Shown here one piece after another: positions 15,857 to 27,601 of a stretch of 64,000 nt of DNA. Source of the stretch: Cardiobacteriaceae bacterium (GTDB lineage: Bacteria > Pseudomonadota > Gammaproteobacteria > Cardiobacteriales > Cardiobacteriaceae). Each line of letters opens with the position of its first letter. Within the stretch, counting starts at the first letter, position 1. The DNA is taken from contig JAUMXB010000004.1 of the NCBI GenBank assembly GCA_030529365.1, forward strand, positions 62,001-126,000, given 5' to 3'. The translations under genes and the position numbers were made by a program. A model generated the notes under the pieces. It searched no databases and had not been told where the DNA came from. It worked only from the letters and a program-made list of their open reading frames with translations.

Positions 15857-17389
15857 CTACAGCAAGTGCTCAATCGGCAGCCATGACAGGAACCACACGG
15901 AGAAGCGCTTGAATGCGCTGCTTTGCGGTTCCTTGCCGTAGGTTTCGTCGCCATCCCGCCATTGCAGTTCGCCATCGGCCGTCAGCGTCACATGGTAGGC
16001 ATGGCTGGCCATATGTTCGCCGATGCCGTCTTTCAGGGCGCCGGCCAGCGCCGGATGTTCAAAGACGATGCCCATTTCCGTGTTGATGGCTGCGGAGCGC
16101 GGATCCATGTTGAAAGAGCCGACAAAGAGCTTTTCGCCGTCCACCGCAAAGGTTTTCGCATGGAGGCTGGCGCCGCTGCTGCCGGCAAAATGCAGGCCGG
16201 TATCGGATTCCTCGTGCACGGCAAAGCTCGCTTCCGGCTTGAGTTCGTAGAGTTTGACGCCGGCTTTCAGGAGGTCTTTGCGGTATTTGGCATAGCCGGC
16301 ATGGACGGGCGCGACGTCGGTCGCCACCAGCGAATTGGTCAAGACCGTGGTTTCGATGCCTTTCGCGGCGGCCTGCGCAAATATGGCGGCGCCGTTTTTC
16401 GTGGGCACGAAATAGGGGGAGACGATGATGATGTCGCTTTTGGCGCTGGCAAAGAACGGCGCGAGTTTCGCCACGACGGTATCCTGATAGCGCGCTTTGC
16501 CGAGCCCTTTCGCCGGATCATCGGAAAAGAGCGTCGCTGGCGCCCAAACAGGGCGCAGGCCACCATCGCGCAAGCGCTCGACGTAATCGGAGGCGGCAAG
16601 TTTGCCAAGGTATTCGCGGGTTTGCGCGTCATCGCGCGGCGTGTCAGCAAATGGCGTGGGCAGGCCGTCGGGCAGGATGGTGGTGATGGGATAGCTGGAT
16701 TCGCTCGCCCAGTAGCGGTCGAAATCGTCTTCAATGGCCGGGACGACGCTGCCGGTTACCGATACGTCCAGATCGGCGAACATCACGCCGTCGCCCGCGC
16801 CGAAATATTCATCGCCCACGTTGCGGCCGCCAACGATGCTGACGAGGCCGTCGGCAGTAAACGATTTGTTGTGCATGCGGCGGTTCAGGCGGAAAAAATC
16901 GCTCAGGTAGCCGATCGGGCGGAAGCCGCGCTGCATGAAGGGGTTGAACAGGCGCACCTCGGCATTTTCGTGGGCATCGAGGGCGAGGAGCACGCCATCC
17001 ATGCCCTGCGTGTTGTTGTCATCCAGCAGGAGACGCACGCGCACGCCGCGCCCGGCAGCGCGTTGCAGGGCTTGCAACAGCAGATGGCCGGAGGTGTCGT
17101 TATGCCAGATATAATATTGAACATCCAGGGAATATTGTGCCGTTTCCGCCAACGCCAGCCGCGCGATAAAGGCTTCCATGCCGTCGGCAAAGGCATGCAC
17201 GCCGCTCAATCCCGGATGCGCCGCGTTGGCAGACAGGATGGCGCGCGCCAGCACGCCGTCAGGATTGGGCGGCAGCCATTGCGAGACGGTGCGGTTGTGG
17301 TTGGCAGGCAATTCCCGACGCGAGATAAACGCCGTGATCACCAGCACGATGACCAGAAAAACCATGAAAAGCGCCAGTTTTTTCAGCAT
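15857..17389 (-). CDS. Phospholipase D family protein (cardiolipin synthase C-like)
   Basis: A 510-residue protein with an N-terminal membrane anchor (LALFMVFLVIVLVITAFI) and two HKD motifs: HNKSFTADGLVSIVGGRN in the first half and HAKTFAVDGEKLFVGSFN in the second, each with the His, Lys and Asp of phosphatidyl-transferase/phosphodiesterase catalysis. Architecture fits YmdC/ClsC-like cardiolipin synthases. ATG 17389 is preferred over the upstream ATG 17401 because TGGAG lies 7-8 bp before it. It follows the AI-2E family gene by 12 bp and is probably co-transcribed. Exact lipid substrate unproven. Confidence 0.88.
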   Translation of the reverse strand: MLKKLALFMVFLVIVLVITAFISRRELPANHNRTVSQWLPPNPDGVLARAILSANAAHPGLSGVHAFADGMEAFIARLALAETAQYSLDVQYYIWHNDTSGHLLLQALQRAAGRGVRVRLLLDDNNTQGMDGVLLALDAHENAEVRLFNPFMQRGFRPIGYLSDFFRLNRRMHNKSFTADGLVSIVGGRNVGDEYFGAGDGVMFADLDVSVTGSVVPAIEDDFDRYWASESSYPITTILPDGLPTPFADTPRDDAQTREYLGKLAASDYVERLRDGGLRPVWAPATLFSDDPAKGLGKARYQDTVVAKLAPFFASAKSDIIIVSPYFVPTKNGAAIFAQAAAKGIETTVLTNSLVATDVAPVHAGYAKYRKDLLKAGVKLYELKPEASFAVHEESDTGLHFAGSSGASLHAKTFAVDGEKLFVGSFNMDPRSAAINTEMGIVFEHPALAGALKDGIGEHMASHAYHVTLTADGELQWRDGDETYGKEPQSSAFKRFSVWFLSWLPIEHLL

Positions 17390-17401
17390 GAAAATCTCCA
17401 T

Positions 17402-18472
17402 TCAGTCATGGACGGGGGTAAAGCTGTCCACATCTTCGGCAAGCATGACGGCGACGGGACGCGTGCCGGGAAAGGCGGCACAAATAATGGCAATCATCGA
17501 GGTGAGCGGGATGGCGAGAATAGCCCCGGCCACGCCCCAAAGACTGCCCCAAACCGACAGGGCAACGAGCACGACGAAGGGCGACAGATTGACTTGCCTG
17601 CCGATCATTTTCGGCTCGAGCACGTTGCCTACGTAAAACTGCGCGGCGGTCAGCACGGCGGCCACCAGCAGCGTGGTCTGCACCGAACCGAATTGCGCCA
17701 GCGTCAGCAATACTGGAAAAATGACGCCCAAAAACGAGCCGATATAGGGAATATAGTTCAAAAGCGCGATGATCAGCGCCCAAAACACGGCAAAATCCAC
17801 GCCGAATGCCCACATCACCGCCCAGGAAATCACGCCGAGGATGACGTTGACCAGCGTCTTGGTGGCCAGATAATGGCCGATGCGGCGGTTGATATCGCGG
17901 ATGATCTGCTGCGTGTGTTCCGCGCGGCTGCCGGGCAGGGCAACGGCGAGCTTGTGCGCGAAGCTCGCGCGCTCACCGAGCAGGAAAGCCATGTAAATGG
18001 CAATCAGCGATACCGTACCGAACAGCGAACTCACCGAGCCCAGCACGCTGCCCAGCAAGGTTTGCAGGCGGATGCGGTCGAGCGTGGCGGCGCGCAGTTT
18101 TTGCAGGCTTTCCTGCGTGTCGAGATGGAGAAGATGGGTGAGGCGGGCAAACAGTTTGCCAAGATTTTCCTGATACCTGGGCAAGGCGGCCAGCACCTGC
18201 TCGGCCGTGGCCATCATGATGAGCACCAGGAAAAAAGCGGCGGCAAAGAAACCGAGCAGCACCAGCAGACGCCGCGCCCACACTGGCCAACGGCCAACCA
18301 GCGGCACGCGCGACAGCCAGTCGGCAGCAGCCACCAGCACATACACGGCAATCAGCGCCACAAAAACCGGCAGCAGCACATCGCGGCCAATGTGCAGCAG
18401 CCAGCCGCTCATGAGAACCAGCAACAGGGAGAACACCAGCGTCTGCAACGGATGGGAAGGGGAATTGCGCAT
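17402..18472 (-). CDS. AI-2E family transporter (PerM/TqsA-type membrane protein)
   Basis: A 356-residue membrane protein with clustered hydrophobic helices at the N-terminus (VFSLLLVLMSGWLLHIG, VLLPVFVALIAVYVL), a central soluble region (about 150-200) and a C-terminal helix group including LLNYIPYIGSFLGVIFPVLL, the family hallmark, and VLEPKMIGRQVNLSPFVVL. Family members export small molecules or ions; autoinducer-2 export is shown for only a few. Start at ATG 18472; the frame is open further upstream, but that part is polar and overlaps the divergent promoter side. Forms a two-gene unit with the phospholipase-D gene. Confidence 0.9.
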   Translation of the reverse strand: MRNSPSHPLQTLVFSLLLVLMSGWLLHIGRDVLLPVFVALIAVYVLVAAADWLSRVPLVGRWPVWARRLLVLLGFFAAAFFLVLIMMATAEQVLAALPRYQENLGKLFARLTHLLHLDTQESLQKLRAATLDRIRLQTLLGSVLGSVSSLFGTVSLIAIYMAFLLGERASFAHKLAVALPGSRAEHTQQIIRDINRRIGHYLATKTLVNVILGVISWAVMWAFGVDFAVFWALIIALLNYIPYIGSFLGVIFPVLLTLAQFGSVQTTLLVAAVLTAAQFYVGNVLEPKMIGRQVNLSPFVVLVALSVWGSLWGVAGAILAIPLTSMIAIICAAFPGTRPVAVMLAEDVDSFTPVHD

Positions 18473-18708
18473 GAAAAAAGCCGTAAAAATAATCGCGCAT
18501 TCTACGGGATATGGCGCAAAAAAACGTCGCGCATGACGCGCGGCCGGAGAAATGCTCCGGTTTTCCGTCTTGTCATCCGCCCCGCCCTTCTCCTCGTGCC
18601 GCCAGCCGACATCGCGGCTATAATGCGCGCCGCCCCAACGCAAGCGGGCCTGCGCGGCAAGCGTCGCCCGTTTGCAACGCTTTTTTCCATTCCATTCGGA
18701 GCCTTTTC

Positions 18709-19239
18709 ATGAATATCCTGCTTTTCAACGCCAGCAACAGCGAATCCTCCATCCATCGTGTGCTGCTCGATGCCGTGCGCCCGCATCTCGCCGGCCATGA
18801 CGTCACTTACAGCAGCACTGCCGATTTCGACCTGCCCCTCTTCAGCACCGATCTCGAGCGCGAAGAAGGCTATCCCGAGGAAGTGGAAGCGTTTTATGAG
18901 CTGATTGCCGCGCATGATGCCGTAGTCCTCGCCTGCCCCGAGCACAACGGCTCTATCCCCGCTGCTTTCAAAAACCTCTTTGACTGGACTTCGCGCTACG
19001 CCAATACGCAAAGCGCGAAAATGTTTGCGGAAAAAGCGGTGCTGCTCTTTTCCACCTCGCCCGGCCCCAATGGCGGCGCGACCAATCTCGCCCATCTGGC
19101 AGGATTGCTGCCGTGGCAAGGCGCGACAGTCGTCGGTCAGCACAGCCTGGGCGGCTTTGCCGCACGCTTTACGGACGGCAAGGCCAATGCCGAAACGGAT
19201 GCCGTGCTCAAGGAAGCCGTTCAGGCGCTATTTAATTGA
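18709..19239 (+). CDS. NADPH-dependent FMN reductase / flavodoxin-like oxidoreductase
   Basis: A 176-residue flavodoxin-fold protein: N-terminal phosphate loop NILLFNASNSESSIHR, central CPEHNGSIPAAFKNLFDW (YGGYGS-like substrate loop region typical of NADPH-dependent FMN/quinone reductases) and a final FTDGKANAET helix. Likely reduces FMN or quinones with NAD(P)H in the cytoplasm. ATG 18709 with CGGAG upstream is clear; the frame continues upstream only by chance. A terminator follows at 19265. Confidence 0.85.
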   Translation: MNILLFNASNSESSIHRVLLDAVRPHLAGHDVTYSSTADFDLPLFSTDLEREEGYPEEVEAFYELIAAHDAVVLACPEHNGSIPAAFKNLFDWTSRYANTQSAKMFAEKAVLLFSTSPGPNGGATNLAHLAGLLPWQGATVVGQHSLGGFAARFTDGKANAETDAVLKEAVQALFN

Positions 19240-19264
19240 CCGACAAGGAATATTTTTCCAACGC

Positions 19265-19290
19265 AAAGACGCCGCCAGGCGTCTTTTTTT
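19265..19290 (+). terminator. Rho-independent terminator of the FMN reductase gene
   Basis: Stem AAAGACGCC/GGCGTCTTT with loop GCCA, followed by a T run, 26 bp after the stop codon. Confidence 0.85.
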
Positions 19291-19391
19291 GTGCGCTGCG
19301 CAAAGGAATAGGCATTGGTACGGCTAGGCGCATATCGTTGTAACCGTATATTTTTCATGATTTTTTGATGAATCAAAAACGCTCTGGTGGC

Positions 19392-19420
19392 AAAAAAGAA
19401 GCGCTTCCGAAGAAGCGCTT
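19392..19420 (-). terminator. Rho-independent terminator of phaA with UUCG loop
   Basis: On the - strand, AAGCGCTTC-TTCG-GAAGCGCTT is followed by CTTTTTT. Both stem arms contain the AAGCGCTT octamer of the intergenic repeat family; the loop is the stable cUUCGg tetraloop. Located 28 bp after the phaA stop. Confidence 0.88.
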
Positions 19421-19447
19421 GTGTTGACGGCGATGCCCTGGGGAGAA

Positions 19448-20623
19448 TCAGCGTTCGACGGCGATGGCAAGGCCCATGCCGCCGCCCACGCACAGGGTGG
19501 CGATGCCTTTTTTCGCGTCGCGGCGCTGCATTTCATGGAGCAGGGTGACGAGGATGCGGCAGCCGGATGCGCCGATCGGGTGACCGAGGGCGATGGCGCC
19601 GCCGTTGACGTTGACTTTCGCTATGTCGAAGCCGAGTTCCTTGGCCACGCCGAGCGCCTGGGCGGCAAAGGCTTCGTTGGCTTCGATGAGGTCCACTTCA
19701 TCGAGGCTCCAGCCCGCTTTTTCCAGGGTGGCTTTTACCGCACCGACCGGCCCGAGGCCCATGACTTCTGGCTCGACGCCGGTCGCGGCATAGGCCTTGA
19801 TGGTGGCAAGGGGCTTCAGGCCGCGTTTTTTCGCTTCATCGGCGCTCATGACGACGACAGCGGCGGCACCGTCGTTGATGCCGGAGGCGTTGCCCGCGGT
19901 GACGCTGCCGTCCTTGCGGAAGGCGGGGCGCAGTTTTTCAAGCCCTTGCGCGCTGGCGTCGGCCTTGATGTATTCGTCTTCGGCAAATTGCACGGGATCG
20001 CCTTTGCGCTGCGGGATGGCGACGGAGACGATTTCATCCTTGAACTTGCCGGCGGCGCGCGCGGCGGCGGCTTTTTGCTGCGATTCGAGGGCGAGTTTGT
20101 CCTGCTCTTCGCGCGAGAGGGTGCAGCGCTCGGCAATGTTTTCGGCGGTGATGCCCATGTGGTATTGGTTGTAGGCGTCGGTGAGGCCGTCGGCGACCAT
20201 GCTGTCCACGAGTTTGCCGTCGCCCATTTTCAGGCCGTCGCGCATGCGGATGTAGTGCGGGCTTTGCGACATGGATTCCTGGCCGCCGGCGATGACGATG
20301 GTTGCATCGCCGCTTTTGATGGCCTGCGCTGCCATGTGCACGGCTTTCAGGCCGGAGCCGCAGACGACGTTGACGGTGGTGGCGGGTTTTTCAATAGGGA
20401 TGCCTGCGCCCATGGCGGCCTGGCGCGCGGGGTTCTGGCCGACGCCGGTGGTGAGCACGTTGCCCATGATGACTTCGCTGACGTCAGCAGGGGCGATACC
20501 GGTGGTTTCCAGCAGGTTTTTGATGACGGCGGCGCCGAGTTGCGGGGCGGCAAGGGGGGCGAGGCTGCCCAGGAAGCTGCCGATGGGGGTGCGCTTGGCG
20601 GCGACGATGACGATGTCTTGCAT
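19448..20623 (-). CDS. phaA: Acetyl-CoA acetyltransferase (beta-ketothiolase)
   Basis: A 391-residue biosynthetic thiolase. The acyl-enzyme cysteine is Cys88 in NVVCGSG; the C-terminal catalytic motifs are [17 protein letters not shown] and LCVGGGMG. It condenses two acetyl-CoA to acetoacetyl-CoA, the first step of polyhydroxybutyrate synthesis. It lies downstream of phaC on the same strand, separated by 118 bp containing repeat R9, so it may be the last gene of phaB-phaP-phaC-phaA or have its own promoter. A strong terminator follows. Confidence 0.95.
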   Translation of the reverse strand: MQDIVIVAAKRTPIGSFLGSLAPLAAPQLGAAVIKNLLETTGIAPADVSEVIMGNVLTTGVGQNPARQAAMGAGIPIEKPATTVNVVCGSGLKAVHMAAQAIKSGDATIVIAGGQESMSQSPHYIRMRDGLKMGDGKLVDSMVADGLTDAYNQYHMGITAENIAERCTLSREEQDKLALESQQKAAAARAAGKFKDEIVSVAIPQRKGDPVQFAEDEYIKADASAQGLEKLRPAFRKDGSVTAGNASGINDGAAAVVVMSADEAKKRGLKPLATIKAYAATGVEPEVMGLGPVGAVKATLEKAGWSLDEVDLIEANEAFAAQALGVAKELGFDIAKVNVNGGAIALGHPIGASGCRILVTLLHEMQRRDAKKGIATLCVGGGMGLAIAVER

Positions 20624-20651
20624 GCGATTTCCTTCCTGTTTTTCATTTTTT

Positions 20652-20741
20652 GGTTAAATATAGTAATTTTTTCTCATCATGAAGCGCTTATGGCGGGAAA
20701 TTTTTGCACTATAAGCGCTTATGAGTGAGAAAATTTACCAT
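20652..20741 (+). repeat. AAGCGCTT element, copy R9 (between phaC and phaA)
   Basis: AATTTTTTCTCATC, A box 20682, GGGAAATTTTTGC, A box 20713 (31 bp spacing), TGAGAAAATTTACCAT. It abuts the phaC stop codon exactly. Confidence 0.88.
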
Positions 20742-22520
20742 TTAGATGAGGTTAACCTTGACGTAGCGCCCCGGGGCGTCTTCGATGGCCTGGTGCTGCT
20801 CGTTGCCGATAGCGCGCGCCGCGACTTTTTCCCCGGCGTAGGGGGCGACCCATTCCTGCCAGGCGAGCCACCACGAGCGCGGGGTGAAGGTTGCGCCTTC
20901 GAGCCAGCTTTTTGCGTCTGTGTAGGGCGCGGGGTTGGTGTAGTAGCCGTATTTGTTTTTCGCGGGCGGATTGATGATGCCGGCGACGTGCCCCGATTCG
21001 CCGAGCACCAGCGTGCTGTCGCCGCCAAGGGCGTTGGCGCCCTGGAAGGTGCCTGCCCACAGGGCGATGTGGTCTTCAAGGGTGGAGATGAAGAAGTTCG
21101 GCGTTTTCACGCGCGAGAGGTTGAGCCCCACACCGTCCACGCGCACTTTGTTGGGCTGGATGAGTTCGTTGTCGAGATAGAGTTTGCGCAGGAGGAAACT
21201 GTGCACCTTGCCCGGGATGTTGGTGCCGTCGCTGTTCCAGTAGAGGATGTCGAATTGCGAGGGTTCCTTGCCTTTCAGGTAGTTTTCGATGTAGTAGTTC
21301 CAGTAGAGCGTGTTTTCGCGCAGCAGGCTGAAGGTAACGGCCAGCTGACGGCCGTCGCAGATGCCGCGCGCCTCGTTCATGGCTTCCATCGCGGCAATGA
21401 CGGGTTCGTTGATGAACACGCCCAGGCTGCCCGGATCGGAGAAGTCGAGGATGGTGGTCATGTAGGTGGCGCTTTTGATGCGGTTTTTCGCTTTCTTGCC
21501 CACGTACCAGGCTTGCGCGGCAGCAAGCAGGGTGCCGCCGATGCAGTAGCCGATGGCGTTCACCTCGCGTTCGCCGGTGACTTCTTCGATGATTTGCACG
21601 GCCTTGGCCACGCCGTCAGTGATGAGGTCGCCGTAGGTGAGATGGGCCTGCTCGGGTGTGGGGTTGCGCCAGGAAATGAGGAAGACGGTGTGCCCCTGTT
21701 CGCGCATCCAGTTGACCATGGAGTTCTGGGCGCGCAAATCGAGGATATAGAATTTGTTGATGAAGGGCGGGACGAAAAGGAGCGGGGTCTGGAAGACTTC
21801 TTCCGTGGCCGCTTCGTACTGGATGAGCTGGAAGATGTCGTTTTCAAAGATGACCTTGCCCGGTGTGTAGGCGAGATCGCGGCCGACCTGGAAGGCGTCG
21901 CTGTCGGTCATGCGCACGCACAGGTATTTGCCGCTGTTCAGGACGTCGTCCTTGAAGATTTCCATGCCGCGCAGGAGGTTGGCGCCGTTTTCTTCCATGG
22001 TTTGCTTCAGCACTTCCGGGTTGGTCCACAGGAAGTTGCCGGGGGAGAGGGCGTTGATGAACTGGCGGGTGAAGAAATGCAGGCGGTCGCGCACGTCTTT
22101 TGGCAGGCCTTCCACGCTGTCGAGCATGTCCATGACGATTTTGCTGAAGTGCAGATAGGATTGCGACAGGAGATCGAAATTGGGCTGCTCGCCCCACAGT
22201 TCGCTGGCAAAGCGGCGATCGCCGGCTTCGGCCGTGACGGCGGGAGCAATGTCCTTGTCTTTTTCCAGCATGCGCATCATGACGTTGCGGTAGATTTCCA
22301 TCTGCCCCTGCCACCAGCGGAATTGCAGTTCCATGAGGCGGGCGGGATTTTTGGCGAGCGCGTCGAAAAAGGTTTGCAGATCGTCGTGGTTGATTTTGGC
22401 GAGCGCGTCGTTGACAGGGTTGTCGCCGAAATAGAATTCCTGCACTTTTTTCAGCATGTCGTCACTCATGGCGAAAAAGTCGCGGATGTTTTTTTCGGTA
22501 TCGGGAAAGGGTGTGATCAT
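20742..22520 (-). CDS. phaC: Class I polyhydroxyalkanoate (PHB) synthase
   Basis: A 592-residue synthase with the lipase-like box IGYCIGG and nucleophile Cys326; the downstream Asp and His of the triad lie in the conserved C-terminal half (the SGHVAGIINPP segment contains the catalytic His). Class I enzymes polymerise 3-hydroxyacyl-CoA of short chain length on granule surfaces. Length matches the Cupriavidus-type enzyme. GGAGGAAC lies 5 bp before ATG 22520. It follows the phasin gene by 69 bp on the same strand. Confidence 0.96.
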   Translation of the reverse strand: MITPFPDTEKNIRDFFAMSDDMLKKVQEFYFGDNPVNDALAKINHDDLQTFFDALAKNPARLMELQFRWWQGQMEIYRNVMMRMLEKDKDIAPAVTAEAGDRRFASELWGEQPNFDLLSQSYLHFSKIVMDMLDSVEGLPKDVRDRLHFFTRQFINALSPGNFLWTNPEVLKQTMEENGANLLRGMEIFKDDVLNSGKYLCVRMTDSDAFQVGRDLAYTPGKVIFENDIFQLIQYEAATEEVFQTPLLFVPPFINKFYILDLRAQNSMVNWMREQGHTVFLISWRNPTPEQAHLTYGDLITDGVAKAVQIIEEVTGEREVNAIGYCIGGTLLAAAQAWYVGKKAKNRIKSATYMTTILDFSDPGSLGVFINEPVIAAMEAMNEARGICDGRQLAVTFSLLRENTLYWNYYIENYLKGKEPSQFDILYWNSDGTNIPGKVHSFLLRKLYLDNELIQPNKVRVDGVGLNLSRVKTPNFFISTLEDHIALWAGTFQGANALGGDSTLVLGESGHVAGIINPPAKNKYGYYTNPAPYTDAKSWLEGATFTPRSWWLAWQEWVAPYAGEKVAARAIGNEQHQAIEDAPGRYVKVNLI

Positions 22521-22589
22521 CGGGTTCCTCCAGGTGGTGATGGCAAAAACGGACGCACCGGCCTGAGCCGGTGCGCGTGCGCTTTGCCC

Positions 22590-22928
22590 TTATTTGGAGG
22601 GAGCGGATTCGGCGATGAGTTTTTCCAGATCAGCCTTGAACTGGTTGGCGAGATTGGCGAGTTTCTTGCCGTCCTCGATCATCTGCTGGCTCAGTCTGGT
22701 CATGGTTTCCAGCTGCTTGGTGCCGCTCGCCATCAGGGTTTGCGGATCGCGGATCTGGCTGTTGAGCGTCAGTTGCTCAAGACCGATTTCCGCGTACTGG
22801 CGCGCGGATTCGAGCTGGAGATTGGTAAGGTCGGTGAAGTTTTTCGCCACCAGCTGGTTGTATTTGATGTAGGGCTCGAAAGCGCTTTGATACTGGGTGT
22901 TGAGGCTCGAGAAGATGTTGCCGTACAT
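22590..22928 (-). CDS. phaP: Phasin, PHB granule-associated protein
   Basis: A 112-residue, alanine/leucine/glutamine-rich helical protein starting MYGNIFSSLNTQYQSAFEP, with heptad-like leucines, matching the small Phasin_2-type granule coat proteins. Phasins cover PHB granules and limit coalescence. ATG 22928 has AAGGAG 7 bp upstream; the longer open frame extends into the spacer only. Placement between phaB and phaC strongly supports the call, since the sequence alone is weakly diagnostic. Confidence 0.85.
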   Translation of the reverse strand: MYGNIFSSLNTQYQSAFEPYIKYNQLVAKNFTDLTNLQLESARQYAEIGLEQLTLNSQIRDPQTLMASGTKQLETMTRLSQQMIEDGKKLANLANQFKADLEKLIAESAPSK

Positions 22929-22977
22929 AATGGACTCCTTTGGCAGATGAAAAAGATGGAATAAACGGAATAATGCG

Positions 22978-23724
22978 TTACTGCATGTACAGTCCGCCGT
23001 TGACGGACAGGGTTTCGCCGGTGATGTAGGCGGCGGCATCGCTCACCAGATACATGACGGCAGCGGCGATTTCTGCCGGAGCAGCCAGGCGTTTCAGGGG
23101 GATTTGATCTTCGATGCTTTTCACAACGTCTTCGCGCATGGCGGTGACCATCGGCGTGGCGGTGTAGCCGGGCGCGATGACGTTGACGGTGATGCCGGAA
23201 CGCGCGCCTTCCTGGGCGAGCGCCTTGGAAAAGCCGATCATGCCTGCCTTGGCGGCGGAATAGTTGGCCTGGCCAAACTGGCCTTTGAGGCCGTTCACCG
23301 AGCTGATGCTGATGATGCGGCCGCTGCCCTGTTCGAGCATTTTCAGGAAGACGGGCTGGGTGACGGTATAAAGAGTTTTCAGGTTGACATCAAGAACTTG
23401 TGACCACTGCTCGAAAGTCATTTTCTTGAAAACGGCGTCGCGGGTGATGCCGGCGTTGTTGACCAGCACGTCGATGCGTCCTTCAGCGGCAATCGCTTCG
23501 GCAATGGCGGCGTGGGCGGCGTCGTGATCGGCAAGGTTGCAGTGCACGAAACGCACATCTTCGGCGCGGATGCCTTCTTTCGCGAGCCAGTCGGCTTCAC
23601 GCGAGGTATCGCGCGGCACGACGGTGGCGATGACTTTGTAGCCGGCTGCGATCAGGCTGCGGCAGATTTCGCTGCCGATGCCGCCCAGGGCGCCCGTGAC
23701 CAAGGCAATTTTTCTGTCGGACAT
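22978..23724 (-). CDS. phaB: Acetoacetyl-CoA reductase
   Basis: A 248-residue short-chain dehydrogenase: N-terminal NADPH motif TGALGGIG, NNAG at the fourth strand, catalytic Ser in ISISSVNG and Tyr/Lys in NYSAAKAG. The GLKGQFGQANYSAAKAGMIG context is typical of PhaB over FabG. It makes (R)-3-hydroxybutyryl-CoA for PhaC. ATG 23724 with GGAG 7 bp upstream; the extra N-terminal frame is rejected. First gene of the pha string. Confidence 0.94.
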   Translation of the reverse strand: MSDRKIALVTGALGGIGSEICRSLIAAGYKVIATVVPRDTSREADWLAKEGIRAEDVRFVHCNLADHDAAHAAIAEAIAAEGRIDVLVNNAGITRDAVFKKMTFEQWSQVLDVNLKTLYTVTQPVFLKMLEQGSGRIISISSVNGLKGQFGQANYSAAKAGMIGFSKALAQEGARSGITVNVIAPGYTATPMVTAMREDVVKSIEDQIPLKRLAAPAEIAAAVMYLVSDAAAYITGETLSVNGGLYMQ

Positions 23725-23894
23725 TTGGTTCTCCGGTGATATATGAAAAAGCATGTGATCTGCCTCATGCAAGACGGTGCTTGCGCAGCCTTGCCGTGAG
23801 TTTACCCATATATTAAGCAGTGGTTATGATAGCCAGTATGTTTCAGCAAGACAAGGATTTGTCTTTTTTGTTTACACGAGTAATAGCTAAAAAC

Positions 23895-23970
23895 ATGGTA
23901 AAAAATCATTATTATAAGCGCTTAATATACGCTATTTTTACCAATAATATGCTTTCTTGTGAGAAAAAAT
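23895..23970. repeat. AAGCGCTT element, degenerate copy R10
   Basis: ATGGTAAAAAATC, A box 23916, ATTTTTACCAATA, a decayed second A position (about 23947) and GTGAGAAAAAATT. Lies in the phaB/dciA gap, between a promoter-facing end and a gene 3' end. Confidence 0.65.
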
Positions 23971-23986
23971 TATTGCCAATATCCGG

Positions 23987-24448
23987 CTATTTTTTGCGGT
24001 GGCGGGCAAGGAAAGCGGCAAGGATGCGGTTGGTTTCGTCATCGGAAAGACGCTCGCACGGCGCGGGCAGGCTTTTCGGCCTGTGCAGACTGTAGGGCGT
24101 TTTCATGGCAGGATCGACTTTTACCACGATGGGCGGCACATGCGGCAGGCTTTCTGCCAGCTGGCGCTGGATTTCCGGGATGAAGAATTTCAGGCGGCAG
24201 GCCGTGGCGCTGTCGAGAGCGAAGATTTCCCAGCCGCGATATTGCAGCTTGCCAAGGCGCACCTGCGCGTGCCACTGCTCGGGAATGGCGCGCATGAGCA
24301 GCGCGTGATAGCGCAGGTAATTTGGATTGTGCCTGGGCAGCAGGCCTTTGCCGAGCAGGTCATGCAGAATGTTTTCCAGCGGCATGGCGCTGTCGTAGCG
24401 CTTTTTGCGCAGGACAAGGGAAGGTTGCGGACTTGTTTTTTCTTTCAT
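23987..24448 (-). CDS. dciA: DciA family (DUF721) putative replicative helicase loader
   Basis: A 153-residue protein with the DUF721 pattern: an N-terminal HDLLGKGLLPRHNP segment, then LRYHALLMRAIPEQWHAQVRLGKLQYRGWEIFALDSATACRLKFFIPEIQRQL (read in pieces), the compact KH-like domain. DciA is the ancestral loader of DnaB in bacteria lacking DnaC. Divergent placement beside secA is typical of gammaproteobacteria. ATG 24448 is chosen over a TTG at 24457; the ribosome site is weak. The C-terminal 40 residues are basic and low in conservation. Confidence 0.75.
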   Translation of the reverse strand: MKEKTSPQPSLVLRKKRYDSAMPLENILHDLLGKGLLPRHNPNYLRYHALLMRAIPEQWHAQVRLGKLQYRGWEIFALDSATACRLKFFIPEIQRQLAESLPHVPPIVVKVDPAMKTPYSLHRPKSLPAPCERLSDDETNRILAAFLARHRKK

Positions 24449-24553
24449 CTGACCCAATGTTGTTGCAAGTTTTGCGGCGGTGCCAAACCGGGGGCTATTT
24501 TACGGTATCATGCCCGTCGTTTTGATCTTGGATGCAAATTTTAGGAAAAAGTC

Positions 24554-27262
<2,709 letters not shown>

Positions 27263-27601
27263 TGCCAGCACGGTAGATACGGTTAGGGCCTGTTGACAAT
27301 TGATACTTTGAAGCAACGAACCGTCAAATGAAGCAGCGGGTTAAAGCCCCTCCCCCTTGAGGGGGAGGGGTTGGGGACTCGAAGAGCTGCGGAGCAGAGA
27401 GGGGGATAGATAAAATCGCGCAGCGATGAAACTACCGATATTTCAAATACTTTTCTGAAACCCTGTAAACTCTGGTCGCGAATTGTCAACAGCCCCTAGC
27501 GCTGCAAGGCGCGTAACCGTACCTAAAAGACCGCATTTTGCGTCCAATGCTCAACAAGGTCGGTCACAAAGTGGCCGACCAACATTTTGATTCTCTTGCA
27601 C
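27263..27601. other. secA-mutT intergenic region with MITE-like insertion
   Basis: Contains a GC-rich repeat half (TAGATACGGTTA at 27274-27285), the 211-bp insertion 27286-27496, the other repeat half (TAGCGCTGCAAGGCGCGTAACCGTACC from 27497) and a GTCGGTCAC.../GTGGCCGACC hairpin. No gene; the small - strand frame is repeat DNA. Confidence 0.8.
27286..27496. mobile_element. MITE-like insertion, 211 bp, with 16-bp terminal inverted repeats
   Basis: Left end GGGCCTGTTGACAATT and right end AATTGTCAACAGCCCC match as inverted repeats at 15 of 16 positions. A TA dinucleotide stands on both sides (27284-27285 and 27497-27498). Removing the element and one TA rejoins an inverted repeat GGTTAGCGC/GCGCGTAACC of the GC-rich repeat family. 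The interior has a CCCCTCCCCC/GGGGGAGGGG hairpin (27347-27370) and no coding capacity. TA duplication and the end sequence suggest mobilisation by an IS630- or IS5-type transposase elsewhere; that is inference. Confidence 0.75.

Noticed and set aside
15923-18712. 929-residue open frame on the + strand
   Set aside because: It is the antisense shadow of the phospholipase-D and AI-2E genes, which have clear motifs and ribosome sites; the + strand product is His/Arg/Gly-rich with no recognisable domain.
20721-22964. 747-residue open frame on the + strand
   Set aside because: Antisense to phaC and phasin; GC-rich codon structure of real genes generates long open antisense frames.
27286-27496. Remnant of a transposase gene in the 211-bp insertion
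   Set aside because: No translated frame shows a transposase motif; the interior is mostly hairpin and AT-rich sequence.
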